64,000 bases of DNA, taken from the NCBI RefSeq assembly GCF_014203275.1, contig NZ_JACHIP010000001.1, positions 806,001 to 870,000 on the forward strand. Direction: 5' to 3'. This DNA is from Granulicella aggregans (GTDB lineage: Bacteria; Acidobacteriota; Terriglobia; Terriglobales; Acidobacteriaceae). Below the pieces are notes generated by a model that did not search any database, was not told the origin of the DNA, and was given only the letters and a program-made list of their open reading frames with translations. The translations under genes and the position numbers were made by a program. Positions 8,268 through 16,741 of the stretch are shown in pieces; positions within the stretch are counted from its first letter, which is position 1; each line of letters opens with the position of its first letter.

Positions 8268-9329
8268 ATGCGCTCAGCAGAGAAAAAATCGGTGCCGCTC
8301 TGGAAGAGCGATGAACTCGACTCTCCCATTCCGCCTGTCGTCGAGCCTGCTTACTTCGATCAAGAGCTCAATGCGTGGGTGCTGAGCAGGCACGCCGATG
8401 TGCTGGCCGCGCTGCGATCTAGAAGCCTCGTGATGTATAGCTCTCAACTGCAGACAGAAGAAGACGAACGCGCTATGGCAAGGATGCGCGCACAGACGAT
8501 CGAGGCACTGTCTCACGTGCAGCTTCGCACGTGGGCGGATGCGATCAGTCTCACGATCGACGAGACACTCGCATCCCTCCCAGAGGATCAGGTCGTAGAC
8601 CTGCTGGAGGCCTATCTGCGTCCCGCCTGTCTCGCGCTCGCCGCAATGGTTACTGAGATAGAGGAGAAGGATGCGGCATCCCTAAGGGAACTCGCTCACT
8701 CCGTCTCGGCTTCCGCGGCAGAGCCCGCTGACCCCGTTCTGCGTGAGAACGCGCGAGCGGTCACACCAGAGCTTCAAGCATGCTTTCATGCGAAGGCGGA
8801 AAGTTTGCGCGATTCCGGATTTGTTGCCTTGTCGCACACTCTACCTTGCCTGCTCGCGAACGGATGCTATGCCCTTTTAGAGCACCCGGAGCAATGGACC
8901 ATTCTGCACAAACAGCCCGCGTCAGTTGATCAAGCCATTGAGGAGCTTATGCGCTACGCCGGCTTGAGTCGGTATCTGCGGCGAAGAGCCACTGAGGACA
9001 TCGTCCTTGCAGGGGCTTCTATTTCCAAGAATGATCAATTGATCCTGCGCATCGTTGCAGCGAACCACGACCCCGAGCGGTTTGCATGCCCCAACAGTCT
9101 GGAAGTCCTTCGCCGAGAAGCGGGACAGTTGACCCTAGGTGCCGGCCCGCATGCCTGTGTAGGAGCGAGTCTGCTACGCATGGCTTCGGCGGCGATACTG
9201 CGCCCACTATTGACGCGCTTCGCATCAGCCACGCTCAGCGGTTCTGTCGATTGGCACGGAGGATCCGGCTTTCGCGCCCCCACACAGCTGCCCGTAGTAC
9301 TAAGAGAGACGCATCACGAGAAGGCGTGA
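8268..9329 (+). CDS. cytochrome P450
   Basis: About 353 residues from ATG 8268, somewhat shorter than typical bacterial P450s (about 400). The heme-ligand loop LGAGPHACVGASL with its Cys, the ExxR motif (EELMRYAG) and the segment ANHDPERFACPNSLEVLRRE are all in the expected order. The oxygen-activating I-helix Thr/Gly motif is not clear: the corresponding stretch (LPCLLANGCYALLEHPEQW) lacks the usual A-G-x-D/E-T, so activity may be atypical. A GGAG box lies five bases before ATG 8268; an in-frame ATG at 8217 has no such box and overlaps the operator arrays. The 3' end overlaps the convergent DUF2306 gene by 30 bp. Its redox partner is not encoded nearby. Confidence 0.85.
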   Translation: MRSAEKKSVPLWKSDELDSPIPPVVEPAYFDQELNAWVLSRHADVLAALRSRSLVMYSSQLQTEEDERAMARMRAQTIEALSHVQLRTWADAISLTIDETLASLPEDQVVDLLEAYLRPACLALAAMVTEIEEKDAASLRELAHSVSASAAEPADPVLRENARAVTPELQACFHAKAESLRDSGFVALSHTLPCLLANGCYALLEHPEQWTILHKQPASVDQAIEELMRYAGLSRYLRRRATEDIVLAGASISKNDQLILRIVAANHDPERFACPNSLEVLRREAGQLTLGAGPHACVGASLLRMASAAILRPLLTRFASATLSGSVDWHGGSGFRAPTQLPVVLRETHHEKA

Positions 9330-9944
9330 TGACCGGCCAATCTGCGGAACCAACAAAGCGAGGCAGGTTATGCAGATGATGGCGGCTGCAAACCAGAATC
9401 GTCCAAGATGATTCCACGCCGGAATCGGCTGTAGAACACGAGTTGCGACGAACGTGAAGGTGACCGCATACGATCGGACCATCCACACCCGATGCACAGC
9501 GAAGCGACGCCTCATCGCTGCATAGATGCCGCAGCCCGTTGTGATCACCCATGCTGCGGCCTGAAAGACGATCGCTACTTTAAAGTAGATCGCTTTAGGG
9601 TAGTGACTGTAAGCGGTCGACAATACCGCCAGTGGGGCAGCGAGGCCGACCGATGCAGCGTAAAGACGCCCTGCTATGCGATGAAGTTCTCTATGATGTT
9701 GGCGAAGACGGCGGGAGAATTGGAAAGGGCCGCCGATCAACGCAAAAGTTCCTGCGATAGCGTGTGGGATGAGTATCCACCGAAGGGCATGGAGCTGAAT
9801 CTTCTCTTGTGGCTGCCTGAAGAGTGGTATCTCGCTGTAGAAGAGCACCGAGAGTGTCGCCAGGAGCATTGCTATCCAAACTATGTACTTCAGTCGTCGA
9901 TCCGTCGCTCCTGGTGAATCCGGAATTTTATGAGCAGATGGCAT
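9300..9944 (-). CDS. DUF2306-type membrane protein
   Basis: 214 residues with four or more hydrophobic helices (YIVWIAMLLATLSVLFYSEI, ALRWILIPHAIAGTFALIGGPFQF, FKVAIVFQAAAWVITTGCGIYAAM, FWFAAAIICITCLALLVPQI). Conserved-looking H and R residues sit between helices (HRELHRIAGRLY, HRVWMVRSYAVTF). This pattern fits DUF2306, predicted integral membrane proteins with possible cytochrome/quinone-like character; function is unknown. It lies between the convergent P450 and the PhyH oxygenase gene and shares the strand of the latter, with a 20-bp gap, so the two may be co-transcribed. Confidence 0.72.
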   Translation of the reverse strand: MPSAHKIPDSPGATDRRLKYIVWIAMLLATLSVLFYSEIPLFRQPQEKIQLHALRWILIPHAIAGTFALIGGPFQFSRRLRQHHRELHRIAGRLYAASVGLAAPLAVLSTAYSHYPKAIYFKVAIVFQAAAWVITTGCGIYAAMRRRFAVHRVWMVRSYAVTFTFVATRVLQPIPAWNHLGRFWFAAAIICITCLALLVPQIGRSSRLLVMRLS

Positions 9945-9964
9945 ATTTTGATGGAAACAAGTCG

Positions 9965-10963
9965 CTAAGACGTGAGGAGGGGTAACTCAGCGTCAAGCCT
10001 CTCCAGTATCCGGGCATATCGCTCGCGCGTTTCCAACGAGTGGGACGTCCGGGCAAGTTCCGATAACTCAATTTTTGAAGGCTTGAGTTGTAGCGGTAAA
10101 GCCTTCCAGTAATATTTGAGTTTGTCCTTAGGCCAATGGGCATAGACCTTCTCCCATGACCGCCTGCCCGAGCCAGTAAAGACAAGAGTTCCAGGATTGA
10201 CAGGCTTGAGATAGCTTTGAAAGCGGCAGTCGAGCGAAATTCGTAGTTGGCTTGACCGATTAGGCGCAGCCTTATGCACCGTCAAACTATGAAAGAGTAG
10301 CAAGTCTCCGCTGTTGATAGTGCCGCCCACCCAGTCGTCACCGTGTTCAGTCCCTGCCGCAATGTACCCTGTTTGGCCGACGGTGGATTGGAGGCCATAA
10401 CGGTGCGAGCCCTGCAGGATACAGAGAGGGCCAAGTTCTTCGGGGCAATTATGTAGCGGCATCCACGCGGTAAAGGTTTCGGCATCGCCGGCCACAGCAG
10501 TATGGTCTTGATGTGCGTGAATAACACCTGGTCCGAAGTTCGGAAAGATAAGCCGGGCGGCCGATTTGGGATGAATCAGCAGTTGCTCGCCGACAAGCAT
10601 TTTCATCACGCGCTGCGCTTCACAGCTATGGGGCATCGCGTGAAAGCTGCGGAGGCCGAAGATGTAGTCGTACACTTTTTTATAGACCGGATCTCCATCA
10701 GAACAGGCGGCGTCTACATTTGCAATTCTGTCTATGGGATTGCTGTCAGGCAGAAGCCAGCCCGACACATAAAGAACGTCAGTGATCTCCTTCAGTAGAG
10801 GACCAAGAATCTCACGTGGGAGCAGATTACGTACTAAGACATAGCCGTGAAGATCCATCTCTTCTTTAAGGGAGACGGAGTCAAGACTGGCAGGGTCGAT
10901 CTCGCGAAAAGCTTTCATCTGGGATTTGCCGAAGGTGATTCCCTGAGTCGAACCACATTGCAA
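9965..10963 (-). CDS. phytanoyl-CoA dioxygenase (PhyH) family Fe(II)/2OG oxygenase
   Basis: 332 residues. Motifs fit a 2-oxoglutarate dioxygenase: the iron-binding H-x-D in HAHQDHTAVAGDAETFTAWMPL, the phrase GPLCILQGSHRYG typical of PhyH proteins, and the distal metal His and 2OG-binding Arg in LLFHSLTVHKAAPNRSSQLRISLDCRF. It begins with a short region EEMDLHGYVLVRNLLP that is the usual PhyH N-terminus. Substrate unknown; relatives hydroxylate acyl-CoAs, natural products or lipids. The start could be ATG 10963, preceded by an AGG, or the internal ATG 10918, which lacks a clear ribosome site. It lies upstream of the DUF2306 gene on the same strand. Confidence 0.85.
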   Translation of the reverse strand: MQCGSTQGITFGKSQMKAFREIDPASLDSVSLKEEMDLHGYVLVRNLLPREILGPLLKEITDVLYVSGWLLPDSNPIDRIANVDAACSDGDPVYKKVYDYIFGLRSFHAMPHSCEAQRVMKMLVGEQLLIHPKSAARLIFPNFGPGVIHAHQDHTAVAGDAETFTAWMPLHNCPEELGPLCILQGSHRYGLQSTVGQTGYIAAGTEHGDDWVGGTINSGDLLLFHSLTVHKAAPNRSSQLRISLDCRFQSYLKPVNPGTLVFTGSGRRSWEKVYAHWPKDKLKYYWKALPLQLKPSKIELSELARTSHSLETRERYARILERLDAELPLLTS

Positions 10964-11184
10964 GCCTATCCGCAGAAATCTTCAGAAATGTCATCAAAAG
11001 GTCACCGGATTGTCTTCTTTGTGCCCGCGCGAACTATTTCTTCAGACGACCCGCAGACTTCGTTCTTCGACTGAAGACTGGGCCATACTTAGCATCGGGC
11101 CGGCGAATCTCCCCAGCTTGAGACCGACCTCAAGCTGTAAACAGAGCGCATATTTTGAGAGGAGTCTGTTCGCCGTTGATTCAC

Positions 11185-11259
11185 TGGAGCGGGAGACGGG
11201 GATCGAACCCGCAACCAACGGCTTGGGAAGCCGCTACTCTACCATTGAGCTACTCCCGC
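11185..11259 (-). tRNA. tRNA-Gly (anticodon CCC)
   Basis: Reading the minus strand, a complete cloverleaf can be drawn. The acceptor stem is GCGGGAG/CTCCCGC, the D arm is GCTC...GAGT, and the anticodon stem GCGGC/GCCGT carries loop TTCCCAA (anticodon CCC, reading GGG). The T arm is GCGGG-TTCGATC-CCCGT, followed by discriminator T and an encoded CCA at 11185-11187. A TATAAT box lies upstream at 11270-11275. Confidence 0.95.
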
Positions 11260-11269
11260 TTCTATCGAA

Positions 11270-11275
11270 ATTATA
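11270..11275 (-). promoter_or_regulatory. -10 box of tRNA-Gly promoter
   Basis: A perfect TATAAT on the minus strand ends 11 bases before the first base of the mature tRNA. No good -35 hexamer is visible at 16-18 bp spacing. The remaining 11260-11420 interval shows no gene. Confidence 0.5.
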
Positions 11276-11420
11276 ACCGCTGTCACCGTTCGGCCTTATT
11301 GCAATCGAGACTGGCGTCCCAAACCGTGCCAAGGGCGAGGGCGCCGATTCGGCCGTTAACCACCCAACGCGAGCTATCGATCCCCCTTAGCACGTCTCGA
11401 AATTCTCTTTTGAGACGAGG

Positions 11421-13532
11421 CTATTCTTGATTCGAAGATACGAGCACCTTGGAGTAGGCGCTTGCGGGGATCACCTGACGGTCAATGCCAGGGCCCTCCC
11501 AGAGTAAAAGAGGTTGGTCGGAGATGGGGCCAGGCGGCGTCTGCGCGTTCTCAATGCCGCGCTTGCGTTCGATGCGGAGGGAATGATCTCCCGCAGTCAA
11601 CGCGGCGCTGAGCCGCATCGGTTGAACGGAGTCGCCCTCCGAACCACATACCTGCGGACGCGCTTTCGGTGAGTGTACGGCTCGTCCATCAATGCTCATC
11701 GTCGACTCCAGGCTGGTGAGCAGAGTGAAGGTATATCCACCATCGGCGGGGACATGCAGGATGCGGTCGAAGATCTCTGCTCCATCCGGTGAAGCGGCTA
11801 AACCGCCGGAAGCCGACAAAGGTCTAGCCTGAGCGATCACGACCGGCTGGCTGCTCCATCCTTGCTGCGATTGCGAGCCATGGCCATCGATCACATGCAA
11901 GAGGACGCGAAAGCGGCCAGATCCATCAAGGAGCGTTCCTTCGGCGTCTGGAAAGCTGTGACGAATGGTATGGCCTTTGCCTCGTGTTCCATCGCCGAAG
12001 AACCATTCGAAGTGGCGGGTCTCGGTCGCCGAATCATCGGCGGTAAAGGTGACAAGCTGCTTCGGTCTGATCAGACCAGCAGTGTAGATGAAGTGGGCTT
12101 TGATGCTTGCCGATTCAATCACAGGCCTGCTAGCGCCTCCTGCAACGTCGATCGTTGCACCGTCGAAACCTTGCCCGGTTGCGCCAGAGAGCGTTACTCC
12201 GGATACATCGCCTTTCAGAATTGGGGCAACCATTGCCGGACCATCCATCGCCCAGATGTCTTTGAACGCAACATCGCGGACGCCGGGATTGGGCTGATCG
12301 ATGTTGAAGAGCGAATACCAATCTTCCAGACGAATGTCGCGAAAGCGATAGTCGGTGTGGGAGCCTGCGCCTTCGGGATCCGCCCAAAGCTCAAAGAACG
12401 CGAAAGGCACCTTGCAGCCACCGTAGCCGGTGTGGATCACGTCCACGTTGCTCATGTGAAAATGGGCACTGTTGAAGGTCTTCTGTGGCCATGCCACACG
12501 GATCGTATTGGAGATGCTCGTCGAGGCGATCGTGTCTTCGATGGTGATGTTGGTCACATCATTTCCGGGATGGCGCATGAGCGCCAGGTCGTAGCCGTCC
12601 CAGTTGCCTTGCAGGGCAAATACATCGTCCGAGGCGCGGAAGAAGCCATGGCTGATCGTGGTGTCGCCGCCGCCGAGCCAGTCAATTCCATCCTGATTGG
12701 CATCGTTCGGATTGCCTCCAATGGCCTTGATGTTGAAGATGCCGATGTGCCGCGAGTCCTTCATCTGGATCTGCCAACTCCGGCTGCGCGTGATGCATGT
12801 GATCCCGTCAACCTCGATGTTGTGCGCTTCGTCCATGACGATGCAATGCCAGTTTTTCTTGTGTATCCATCCGGTATCCGAGTGCGGGTCCTGCGGGCCG
12901 TCATAGATGATCGTGCCGGTGCCCAGAACACGCACGTCATCCACCTGCCAGATGTTGAGCGAGCCGAAGACAACCGCGCCACCGGCAAGATAGATCGTAT
13001 CCCCGGCACTGGCATCGATATCTTCGTGATGGACTCCGGGACCGTAGTACCGGACGTGCGGAGTTGCACTGGTGATACCGGAGTGGTCGATAGGGTTGGC
13101 GAAGAGGAAGAGGATCTCTGCGTCGGCGAAGTGGTCGCCCGGACGTGTGATCGTCAGCTTCGAAGAACCGGTCATGGTGAAGCTGATCGTCGCTCCGTGC
13201 CGAACTGGACGGATGCCAAGCCGCATCGGCTGAATCTCGACTCCTCCGTCCCAGAAATGCGGATCGTCTGCAGTGACCGAGACCTTGACTGCTCCAGAGG
13301 CATCGAAGTTCAGCAGGTAGTATCCCGTCGCTGCATGCAGAACGTTCGTGCTGCGTCCATTCAGGCTCACGCGAAAGTGCGAACAGCTTACTTCATCAGG
13401 GACCGGATACATGACCAGTTGCGGTGGCACACGGCTCGCGCGCAATGTTTGACCGAAAACAGTCGTGGAAATCCAGAGGATTGATAGGACAACAAAGACT
13501 GGGCACTTGCGTGAAGCGAAAAAGCAGGGCAT
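11421..13532 (-). CDS. secreted GH28-like right-handed beta-helix protein with PKD-like domain
   Basis: About 703 residues. A signal peptide (CPVFVVLSILWISTTVFGQ) is followed by an N-terminal beta domain. A parallel beta-helix follows, announced by RYYGPGVHHEDIDASAGDTIYLAGGAVVFGSLN. Its core has NDANQDGIDWLGG, which resembles the N-x-D-G motif, and RASDDVFALQG, which resembles the DD motif of GH28/GH49 pectinase- and dextranase-like enzymes. A PKD-like module follows (FTADDS..RHFEWFFGDGTRGKGHTIRHSFPDAEG), then a C-terminal beta-sandwich that may bind carbohydrate (VPADGGYTFTLLTSLESTMSIDGR). It is probably a polysaccharide hydrolase acting outside the cell; the substrate is not predictable here. 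ATG 13532 gives the cleanest signal peptide; the frame opens at 13595. Confidence 0.72.
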   Translation of the reverse strand: MPCFFASRKCPVFVVLSILWISTTVFGQTLRASRVPPQLVMYPVPDEVSCSHFRVSLNGRSTNVLHAATGYYLLNFDASGAVKVSVTADDPHFWDGGVEIQPMRLGIRPVRHGATISFTMTGSSKLTITRPGDHFADAEILFLFANPIDHSGITSATPHVRYYGPGVHHEDIDASAGDTIYLAGGAVVFGSLNIWQVDDVRVLGTGTIIYDGPQDPHSDTGWIHKKNWHCIVMDEAHNIEVDGITCITRSRSWQIQMKDSRHIGIFNIKAIGGNPNDANQDGIDWLGGGDTTISHGFFRASDDVFALQGNWDGYDLALMRHPGNDVTNITIEDTIASTSISNTIRVAWPQKTFNSAHFHMSNVDVIHTGYGGCKVPFAFFELWADPEGAGSHTDYRFRDIRLEDWYSLFNIDQPNPGVRDVAFKDIWAMDGPAMVAPILKGDVSGVTLSGATGQGFDGATIDVAGGASRPVIESASIKAHFIYTAGLIRPKQLVTFTADDSATETRHFEWFFGDGTRGKGHTIRHSFPDAEGTLLDGSGRFRVLLHVIDGHGSQSQQGWSSQPVVIAQARPLSASGGLAASPDGAEIFDRILHVPADGGYTFTLLTSLESTMSIDGRAVHSPKARPQVCGSEGDSVQPMRLSAALTAGDHSLRIERKRGIENAQTPPGPISDQPLLLWEGPGIDRQVIPASAYSKVLVSSNQE

Positions 13533-13595
13533 TTGTTCAGATGACTCCGGGACAGAACTTGCGCTGAAGATGGGCCTACTTGTGGCACGTCCCAA

Positions 13596-13980
13596 CGTAC
13601 TACGCTTTGCGGCATGTCGGTCAGGATAGCCCTTGGCGCGGGCAGCGGCATGATCGTGACCCCGTTGCTACTGTAGATGCGTTTCGACTCCTTCTCACTA
13701 TTCTTCCTTGACCTTCCTTTACTCAGATCGCATGGCCCTCCATCTCCACTTCCGTGCTATGGAGTGATTCGGAACGGGGTGGGATCATCTCGAAATGTGA
13801 TTCGCCCTCATCTCCTGATCTTCCTCTTCCAGACCGCCGGTTTAGGAAGTCATTCCACTATCCACGACATCCGAGCAGCTTGCGGCGTGATGGGGAAGAA
13901 CGGCATGGGGTAAACAATTTGTCTTCATAACCCCGCCATCGAGTCATGCTGCATCGCGCTCGAAAGCCCTGGAGTTCCTA
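13596..13980. other. intergenic region without clear gene
   Basis: 385 bp between the beta-helix gene and the small unknown gene at 13981. A short plus-strand open frame (13677-13913) has no recognisable domain and no ribosome site, and looks like chance. The right end carries GGAG six bases before the next start codon. I see no RNA structure or terminator here. Confidence 0.4.
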
Positions 13981-14436
13981 ATGCCGCATCAAAAAAAGGA
14001 TTGCGATTACTGTCCGCCCCCTCATCACCCCAAGCCTCCGGTTCCCTGTCATCCGCGCGATTGGGAGATGCATCCCTCATGGATTGCTGGAATGGAAGCC
14101 TTAAACGCCTACGGCGACTGGGTGAGCTCATTCGTCTTGCACATCGCCTTCCAGTGGATTGAAGAACACAAGCCGGAGGTCTACGCTTCCGTGCCCGAGG
14201 AGCTTAAGGATGACGTCGGGGTGGCCATTGCCGCCGCATTCAAGCTGGTCAAAGAGCTTCCGGCCTACCAAAGAGGGATGGAGAAGAGGGCAGCTTACGA
14301 GGCCGAGATGGCCAGTGGGACTTACGATTCTTCGAAGACCAACCCGGTGTGGACGGGTCTTGTAAAGAAGGTCCGGACCAGTACAGAGGAAGCGTTCACG
14401 GAGCAGGCATCGCTGCTTGGGGACACAGAAAAATAA
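13981..14436 (+). CDS. hypothetical protein, His/Pro/Cys-rich N-terminus
   Basis: 151 residues, not recognised. The start is good: GGAG lies six bases before the ATG. The N-terminus (MPHQKKDCDYCPPPHHPKPPVPCHPRDWEMHPSW) has three Cys and several His and could bind metal. The rest is amphipathic helical and acidic/basic mixed (EEHKPEVYASVPEELKDDVGVAIAAAFKLVKELP), with no signal peptide or membrane helix. It stands alone between two minus-strand genes. Confidence 0.55.
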   Translation: MPHQKKDCDYCPPPHHPKPPVPCHPRDWEMHPSWIAGMEALNAYGDWVSSFVLHIAFQWIEEHKPEVYASVPEELKDDVGVAIAAAFKLVKELPAYQRGMEKRAAYEAEMASGTYDSSKTNPVWTGLVKKVRTSTEEAFTEQASLLGDTEK

Positions 14437-14633
14437 GACCGGCCACTAACTCGCTATCACAATGCCAGAGATGCTGTACCACGACCATGACCTTGCCGGT
14501 CAAGGATAGGTACAGCCGCTCTGGCTTTGTCGTCGTTGTCCGGCTGAGTCCCACAACAAATGCGGTGCTGGACGGCGCGGAGGCCATAAAGATTCCAACT
14601 CGACACGACCAGGCACGGCGAATTCTCGCTGCT

Positions 14634-16577
14634 CTAACGAGGCGTCGCTAGTCCGCTCTCGTTTTGATCCTCGCTAAACGAGGTCTCCATCTCAGCGTGC
14701 ACGACGCAGTTACGTCCACTGTTCTTGGCCCTGTAGAGGGCTGCATCGACAGCACGAATTACCGTCTCGGCATCGTCATGGGATGAAAGAACCGAGGCCA
14801 CGCCAAAGCTCGCGGTTACCTGCAGCAACGTGTCGCCATCCCAAATGTGCGCCGATTGCACGGCCGCCCGCAGTTGTTCGCCACGGACGAGCGCACTTTC
14901 TATCTCGCAATTTGGCAGGATAAGTAGAAACTCTTCGCCGCCGTACCGTCCCACGCAGTCATAGGGACGAAGAGTGCGCATAAAGACTGTGCCGATCTCC
15001 TTCAGAACCAGGTCGCCTGCCAGGTGGCCAAAGGTATCGTTGACCTTCTTGAAATGATCGACATCGGCGATTATCACGCTCAGCGGGGTCCCATCGCGAA
15101 GAGAGCGGACCATCTCTTCACCCAACCGTTCGACAATGACGCGGTGATTCAACAGACCGGTCAAACCATCGTGCTCCGCGTGATGACGCATGCGGTTGCT
15201 TTCGTGCAGAAGTTCCAACTTCTCCCGTTCCAGAACGTCCTGGCGGAGTTGGTCCTCGCGAACGCTGTTATAGGCCGCGTAAACAATTGCGATAAGCAGA
15301 AGTGTTCCAGCGAGCGTGCCCAGCGATATACCATTGCCATCGACATAAAAGAGCGGCAAATCAATCTTGTCCGCGATGGGCCAACCCGTGAACTGACGGC
15401 CTTGCTTCACTGTGTCGGTGAAGAAGAGCATCATCTCGTCGAGAAATGCGAGGACGGCCACCAGCCAGCGCGCCGAATCAAACCGCTTGCGCCGCAAAAG
15501 CGCATAGCCCACCAGTGCCAGCGGAAAAGCTTCAAACGGGATAGTGAAAAACGTCAATAACGCATCGGATGCCTGGGCAAGCGCGGTCCATTGCGGATTT
15601 AAACTGAGCGCAACCATCGCTCCATCCGCCACTTCAAAGACGGTGTAGATGCAAGCAAGAGTCTGCGTGACGCGGCAAATGACACGGTTCTCATGGAGGG
15701 AGAGAAGCCAGAGAAGAAGAAACCAGAGCGATATGTCCTGCAATGCATGCAGGGGTTGTGCAGCTCCCATGGCGAGAGGATAAGGTAATCCGAGGTGAGC
15801 ATTCAGCAGCATCAGAATCGCAGGTTGAACAATGGCAAAGCCTGCCGTCCAGAACAAGACCCATCGTCTACGTGCTTGCAACCAGATAAGAAAGCTTAGC
15901 AACGCGATTACGGCGCAAAGCAGATTAGCGCCGAAATGGAGTTGCCGGCTTCGCAGCCACCGATACTCATACGCGGCCTTGGCAGTCGCAATGGCATCGG
16001 GGCTTCCGATCAGTGGTGCACCATCAAACCCGCCACGCTCGCCGGAATCATCGGAGAGCAAGGGGCGTCTCCATACACGCACAGCCAAGACGCCCTGCTG
16101 CACGCGGCCAAGTTCAAAGGTCTGCATCGGCTGCGAGATGTACCAAAGGGGGCGGGGTGGCAGCCTGCCATTGCGCCCGACGAGCGAACCGTTCCAATAG
16201 ATCTCGTACGAATCGTGCATCTTCGGCACTAGAAGTGAAATCTCCTGAGCCATGCCGGGAGCCTGGACGAGAGCGATAGAACACCGGTACCAGGCCATGC
16301 CTGTGAGCCGCGCATGCCCCTGATTGCCCCACGGCCGGTCTGCGCTCAGCTGCTCCCACGCAGAGCTATCGAATGCGGGGCTCGCCCACGCTGTATCGTC
16401 TCCAGGGTGAAATTGCCATGTGCCGTTAAGCGTGAACGTTCCCTCTCCGAGCTCTTTGATCACGATAGGAGAGGTCGCCGTACTCTTGATGCTTGCGGGC
16501 GTCGCATGTGCCGAGCAGGAGAAGGCAAGCAGAACTATTGCAACGATGCGGTGCAGGGCAAAATGGCCGGAGGGCAT
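14634..16577 (-). CDS. 7TM-type diguanylate cyclase (GGDEF)
   Basis: 647 residues. A signal peptide precedes an extracytoplasmic jelly-roll-like sensor (about 40-190; TFTLNGTWQFHPGD ... SYEIYWNGSLVGRNG) related to the 7TMR-DISMED2 / beta-galactosidase-like fold. Seven membrane helices follow, then a coiled linker (EDQLRQDVLEREKLELLHESNRMRHHAEHD) and a GGDEF domain. The catalytic site is intact: RYGGEEFLLIL. The product-inhibition I-site R-x-x-D is present as RPYD five residues before GGEEF. It should make cyclic di-GMP in response to an extracellular, possibly sugar-like, signal. With flagellar genes elsewhere in the window, control of motility versus attachment is plausible but unproven. Confidence 0.9.
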   Translation of the reverse strand: MPSGHFALHRIVAIVLLAFSCSAHATPASIKSTATSPIVIKELGEGTFTLNGTWQFHPGDDTAWASPAFDSSAWEQLSADRPWGNQGHARLTGMAWYRCSIALVQAPGMAQEISLLVPKMHDSYEIYWNGSLVGRNGRLPPRPLWYISQPMQTFELGRVQQGVLAVRVWRRPLLSDDSGERGGFDGAPLIGSPDAIATAKAAYEYRWLRSRQLHFGANLLCAVIALLSFLIWLQARRRWVLFWTAGFAIVQPAILMLLNAHLGLPYPLAMGAAQPLHALQDISLWFLLLWLLSLHENRVICRVTQTLACIYTVFEVADGAMVALSLNPQWTALAQASDALLTFFTIPFEAFPLALVGYALLRRKRFDSARWLVAVLAFLDEMMLFFTDTVKQGRQFTGWPIADKIDLPLFYVDGNGISLGTLAGTLLLIAIVYAAYNSVREDQLRQDVLEREKLELLHESNRMRHHAEHDGLTGLLNHRVIVERLGEEMVRSLRDGTPLSVIIADVDHFKKVNDTFGHLAGDLVLKEIGTVFMRTLRPYDCVGRYGGEEFLLILPNCEIESALVRGEQLRAAVQSAHIWDGDTLLQVTASFGVASVLSSHDDAETVIRAVDAALYRAKNSGRNCVVHAEMETSFSEDQNESGLATPR

Positions 16578-16741
16578 ATTCGCCTAGCATACAAAGTTAT
16601 ATTTAGGTTTGCGCAGAAATTTGGGCATGGTCCCCACCACCGCCAAGACATGAGTCCAATACCCCCGCAGGCCATCTAACAATTTGACTTTCAGTTGTGT
16701 CCGCCGGTCGTTACAGCCGACCGAAACCGTAAGGAAGTTCC

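Noticed and set aside
11862-13484. 540-residue plus-strand frame within the beta-helix gene
   Set aside because: Antisense to a signal-peptide-bearing secreted protein with clear motifs; codon bias effect of high GC.
13677-13913. 78-residue frame in the gap before the small His/Pro/Cys-rich gene
   Set aside because: No start signal, domain or conserved pattern that I can point to.
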